The notes beneath the pieces are model-generated. The model saw only the letters and a program-made list of their open reading frames with translations. It was not told the DNA's origin and did no database searches. From JBHPGW01 sp042569785 (GTDB taxonomy: Bacteria > Planctomycetota > Phycisphaerae > Sedimentisphaerales > Anaerobacaceae), in contig JBHPGW010000097.1 of assembly GCA_042569785.1 (NCBI GenBank), positions 1 through 8,452 on the forward strand: a stretch of 8,452 nt of DNA, written 5' to 3'. This document shows, piece by piece, positions 5,969 to 8,452 of this stretch (the stretch's first letter is position 1; the number at the start of each line of letters is the position of its first letter). The position numbers and the translations under genes are program-made.

Positions 5969-8452
5969 ATGAAAGCTAAAAAAAGTGTTGTCGCAGGCGT
6001 GATTTTTTATGTTTTAGTATTAGTCTTAGGATTAGTCGGTTCAGCTTTTGGTATCGTCGAGGAAGACTTTGAAGGTTTGACCGCACAGCCATGGACCAAC
6101 CCCGATGGTACAGACAATGGCGCAGGACTGCCGGATTTCACAAATTCTGGTTACGATGCGTCCCCTATCGGCTCGATTGGCAACGTGGCCTCTGCAGGTA
6201 ATGGCAGCCCGAACGCAATGCACTCAATCGCAGGCAGCAGTGAGAATCGCACCGTATACTGGCAACCCGCAGGCTTTGCTGCCGAGATGAAGCCGGTCAT
6301 TGATCTCAGTTTTGATCTCAAGATTGACGTCAGCGGAATAGAAGGCGATACTGGCGGACGCACTATGGTCGGCTGGCATGTTGGCGGCGCCCACTATATC
6401 GATCTATGGTTTCAGGCTAGGGTAAACGGCACCGCGCAAATTTGGGGTCGTGAACTCTTTGGGACCGTTGACCCTGACGCCGGCTATCTGGAAGCCGAAG
6501 TAACAGGTTTGGTTGTAGGTGCATGGAACACAGTAGAGATACATATCGACGAAAATGCGGGCGCGCACGGCGAGACCAGTGCTCGTATCAATGGCGGCGC
6601 TTGGGCTACGGTTCCCAGAAGCCTGTATACTGTTGAGGCGTTTGGAATAAGTAGTCTCAAACATACGCTCACCGGGCAAACCTACATTGACAACATCAGT
6701 GTGACAGCTACATCAGGGCTTATCACTCTCTCGGATATGAGTGATTTTTGCCCGAAAGGCGACCTAAACGGTGACTGTGCGGTTAACTGGCAGGATGTAG
6801 ATCTGCTGGGCTTGTTGTGGCTGAGCGGACAGGCCTACGGTGATTTGGATGACGACAACAATGTCGACGCGAATGATTTTGCAATAATAGCAAACCAGTG
6901 GAAAGAAGTTGAACAATTCCCTGGCTTTATTATCGATTCTAATATAACGGCTACCGCATGCAGCGGTACAGGCCCGCAGGAAACAGTTAACCGTTCCGGG
7001 CTGATCAATCGCTTACACGATACGGAACAGACAAATATGTGGCGCTCTGTCGCAGGCGGCGCGGGCGGGTCGAATCCCAACCCCGGTTCAGAAGCGGGAG
7101 CGGCGTGGATAAAATATGAGTTTGATAAGGTCTATGACATCAACGATATGTGGCTGTGGAATTATAACGAGGCAGGCAGTAGTGACAGCGGTCTGCGCAA
7201 TGTTTCTGTTGAATATTCAACTGACGGGATAAGTTATACTAAGTTAGGTGATTCTGAATTTGCCCAGGCTGACGGCATCGATAATATGCAGCATAATTTT
7301 GGAGTTGATTTCGGTGATGCCAGCGCTAAATACGTTGTGATAACAGCAAAAAGTTCTGATGGCAACTGGGGGGGTAGTTATTACGGCCTGAGCGAGGTGC
7401 GATTCGACCTGGCCCGTTCGAGCATGGAAATTTCCACAGACAGGAAATTGCCTGCAAGAGGAGCCAGTTGCCCGCTAACCGTCGAAGAGCTTAACGCATA
7501 TAACGCAACGCCGGGCAGTACGATAGACTTCTACGCTCAATACGATGATGGCGAACCGGTATTGTTAAGCCAGGAGCCTGTTGCGATAGGCAGCAGTTTT
7601 AACTGGGTTCCGACTCAGAACGGCCCGTATAAATTGTGGTGCGATCTCGATGGAACCATTTCGACGATTCGTGAAGTCTTTGTCACTGAAAAGAAACTTC
7701 ACTTTGGCTACTGGACCATGCCCGACGAAACAGAATACGCAACATCATACATGCGTAATGCCAGCATGCCCAACAGGACAAATCTCTACAGAGGTATAAA
7801 GCCTACGCCATGGAAGAACGGCATGCATTTAACTGGCTATGACGATATTGATTTTTACAATTATTGGTTAACTATGCCAGATCAGTTTGCAGTTGGAGCC
7901 CAGATCGATGAATTCAGCGCCGCCAACGATGCTGAAGCTGAAGCGATGGGCCGGGCACTGCAATGGATCAAACGCGATTACCCGGATTTCTACCTTGTCC
8001 CCTGGGCGATCAGCATCCCTGCCACAGGCGGTCCCGATAAGATCGCCGGTTTCGCTGCTTCCGACGAAGTAATAGCCGAGACCTATGCCGGCGATTTCAG
8101 GCTTTTCGAGAATAAGTTGAGCCGATATGAACACGCACCAAGCAGAGGGATCGAACATAACACAGTTGCATCTATCGGTTTCGGAACCTGGGTCAACACC
8201 ATCAATGAACTGCGCCTACAGTTCGAATACATGCGCAGCAATTTCCCTGAGATGCCTGGAGTTGGGTTCTACGGTACGGGAACGCAGATGCAGTACGACG
8301 TACTTGACGAGATAATATATGAATACTTCCTCGGCCCTGCCGTCAGAGCAGAAGTTGTAGCTTCTACTCTGGAGGTTCGCAATATCGGCTCATTGACCGC
8401 TGAAGATGTAAATGTTATATTCCACACGACAGGCGGTGATGTACTAACAACG
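5969..8452 (+). CDS. Exported multidomain surface protein with LamG-like, dockerin and F5/8C-like domains (3' end beyond window)
   Basis: Open frame of 828 codons with no stop before the right edge. Residues 1-28 are a signal peptide (basic MKAKK, hydrophobic core, cleavage likely after SAFG). Residues 30-255 form a beta-rich LamG/ConA-like region starting EEDFEG and ending in YIDNISVT. Residues 264-313 are a dockerin-like pair of Ca-binding loops: D265-N267-D269-D276, then D292-D294-D296-D300-D303. Residues 325-480 resemble an F5/8 type C carbohydrate-binding domain, with VEYSTDG and YYGLSEVRF. Residues 490-575 look Ig-like. Residues 577-795 are not recognised; alternating hydrophobic strands and helices with acidic pairs (QIDEFS 645-650, E704, GVGFYGTG near 765) hint at a barrel-type glycosidase fold, but this is a guess. 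Residues 795 onward start a CARDB-like beta domain. The likely role is binding or degrading extracellular polysaccharide. It has its own leader with a candidate riboswitch. Confidence 0.85.
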   Translation, partial: MKAKKSVVAGVIFYVLVLVLGLVGSAFGIVEEDFEGLTAQPWTNPDGTDNGAGLPDFTNSGYDASPIGSIGNVASAGNGSPNAMHSIAGSSENRTVYWQPAGFAAEMKPVIDLSFDLKIDVSGIEGDTGGRTMVGWHVGGAHYIDLWFQARVNGTAQIWGRELFGTVDPDAGYLEAEVTGLVVGAWNTVEIHIDENAGAHGETSARINGGAWATVPRSLYTVEAFGISSLKHTLTGQTYIDNISVTATSGLITLSDMSDFCPKGDLNGDCAVNWQDVDLLGLLWLSGQAYGDLDDDNNVDANDFAIIANQWKEVEQFPGFIIDSNITATACSGTGPQETVNRSGLINRLHDTEQTNMWRSVAGGAGGSNPNPGSEAGAAWIKYEFDKVYDINDMWLWNYNEAGSSDSGLRNVSVEYSTDGISYTKLGDSEFAQADGIDNMQHNFGVDFGDASAKYVVITAKSSDGNWGGSYYGLSEVRFDLARSSMEISTDRKLPARGASCPLTVEELNAYNATPGSTIDFYAQYDDGEPVLLSQEPVAIGSSFNWVPTQNGPYKLWCDLDGTISTIREVFVTEKKLHFGYWTMPDETEYATSYMRNASMPNRTNLYRGIKPTPWKNGMHLTGYDDIDFYNYWLTMPDQFAVGAQIDEFSAANDAEAEAMGRALQWIKRDYPDFYLVPWAISIPATGGPDKIAGFAASDEVIAETYAGDFRLFENKLSRYEHAPSRGIEHNTVASIGFGTWVNTINELRLQFEYMRSNFPEMPGVGFYGTGTQMQYDVLDEIIYEYFLGPAVRAEVVASTLEVRNIGSLTAEDVNVIFHTTGGDVLTT

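Noticed and set aside
7868..8315. Short plus- and minus-strand frames near the right edge
   Set aside because: All lie inside the 828-codon open frame starting at 5969, which is continuous to the window end.

Overview
The window looks like a chromosomal segment of a Planctomycetota bacterium, most likely from the Phycisphaerae/Sedimentisphaerales side. This is inferred from three things: a secreted mosaic protein with an internal dockerin-like repeat pair next to LamG-like and F5/8C-like domains; a large membrane glycosyltransferase fused to TPR repeats; and moderate GC with mixed ATG/GTG/TTG starts. No rRNA or other taxonomic marker is present, so the assignment is tentative. No tRNA, CRISPR array or complete mobile element was seen.

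Left part (1-3824): four closely packed plus-strand genes. They are the 3' part of an HD-domain phosphohydrolase (runs off the left edge), purC (SAICAR synthetase), and two tandem paralogous MFS transporters that overlap by 4 bases. Gaps are 21, 10 and -4 nt, so this reads as one transcription unit whose promoter lies left of the window. Only purC has an assignable biochemical role (de novo purine synthesis).

Middle (3855-5744): 30 nt downstream, still on the plus strand, is a 629-residue membrane protein. Its N-terminal half is a GT-C/TMTC-like transferase and its C-terminal third is six 34-residue TPRs. It may be the last gene of the same operon.

Leader (5745-5968): 224 bases without a gene. 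It holds a weak candidate promoter, then a structured RNA whose conserved pieces and three-way-junction layout resemble the GEMM-I (cyclic dinucleotide) riboswitch class, then a U-rich stretch and a strong ribosome binding site.

Right part (5969-8452): one uninterrupted reading frame of 828 codons that continues past the right edge. It encodes an exported multidomain protein: signal peptide, LamG/ConA-like region, dockerin pair, F5/8C-like domain, Ig-like linker, an unrecognised possibly barrel-like domain, and the start of another beta domain. If the leader RNA is a real cyclic-dinucleotide sensor, production of this surface protein would be tied to a second messenger. That RNA-protein pair is the most interesting part of the window.
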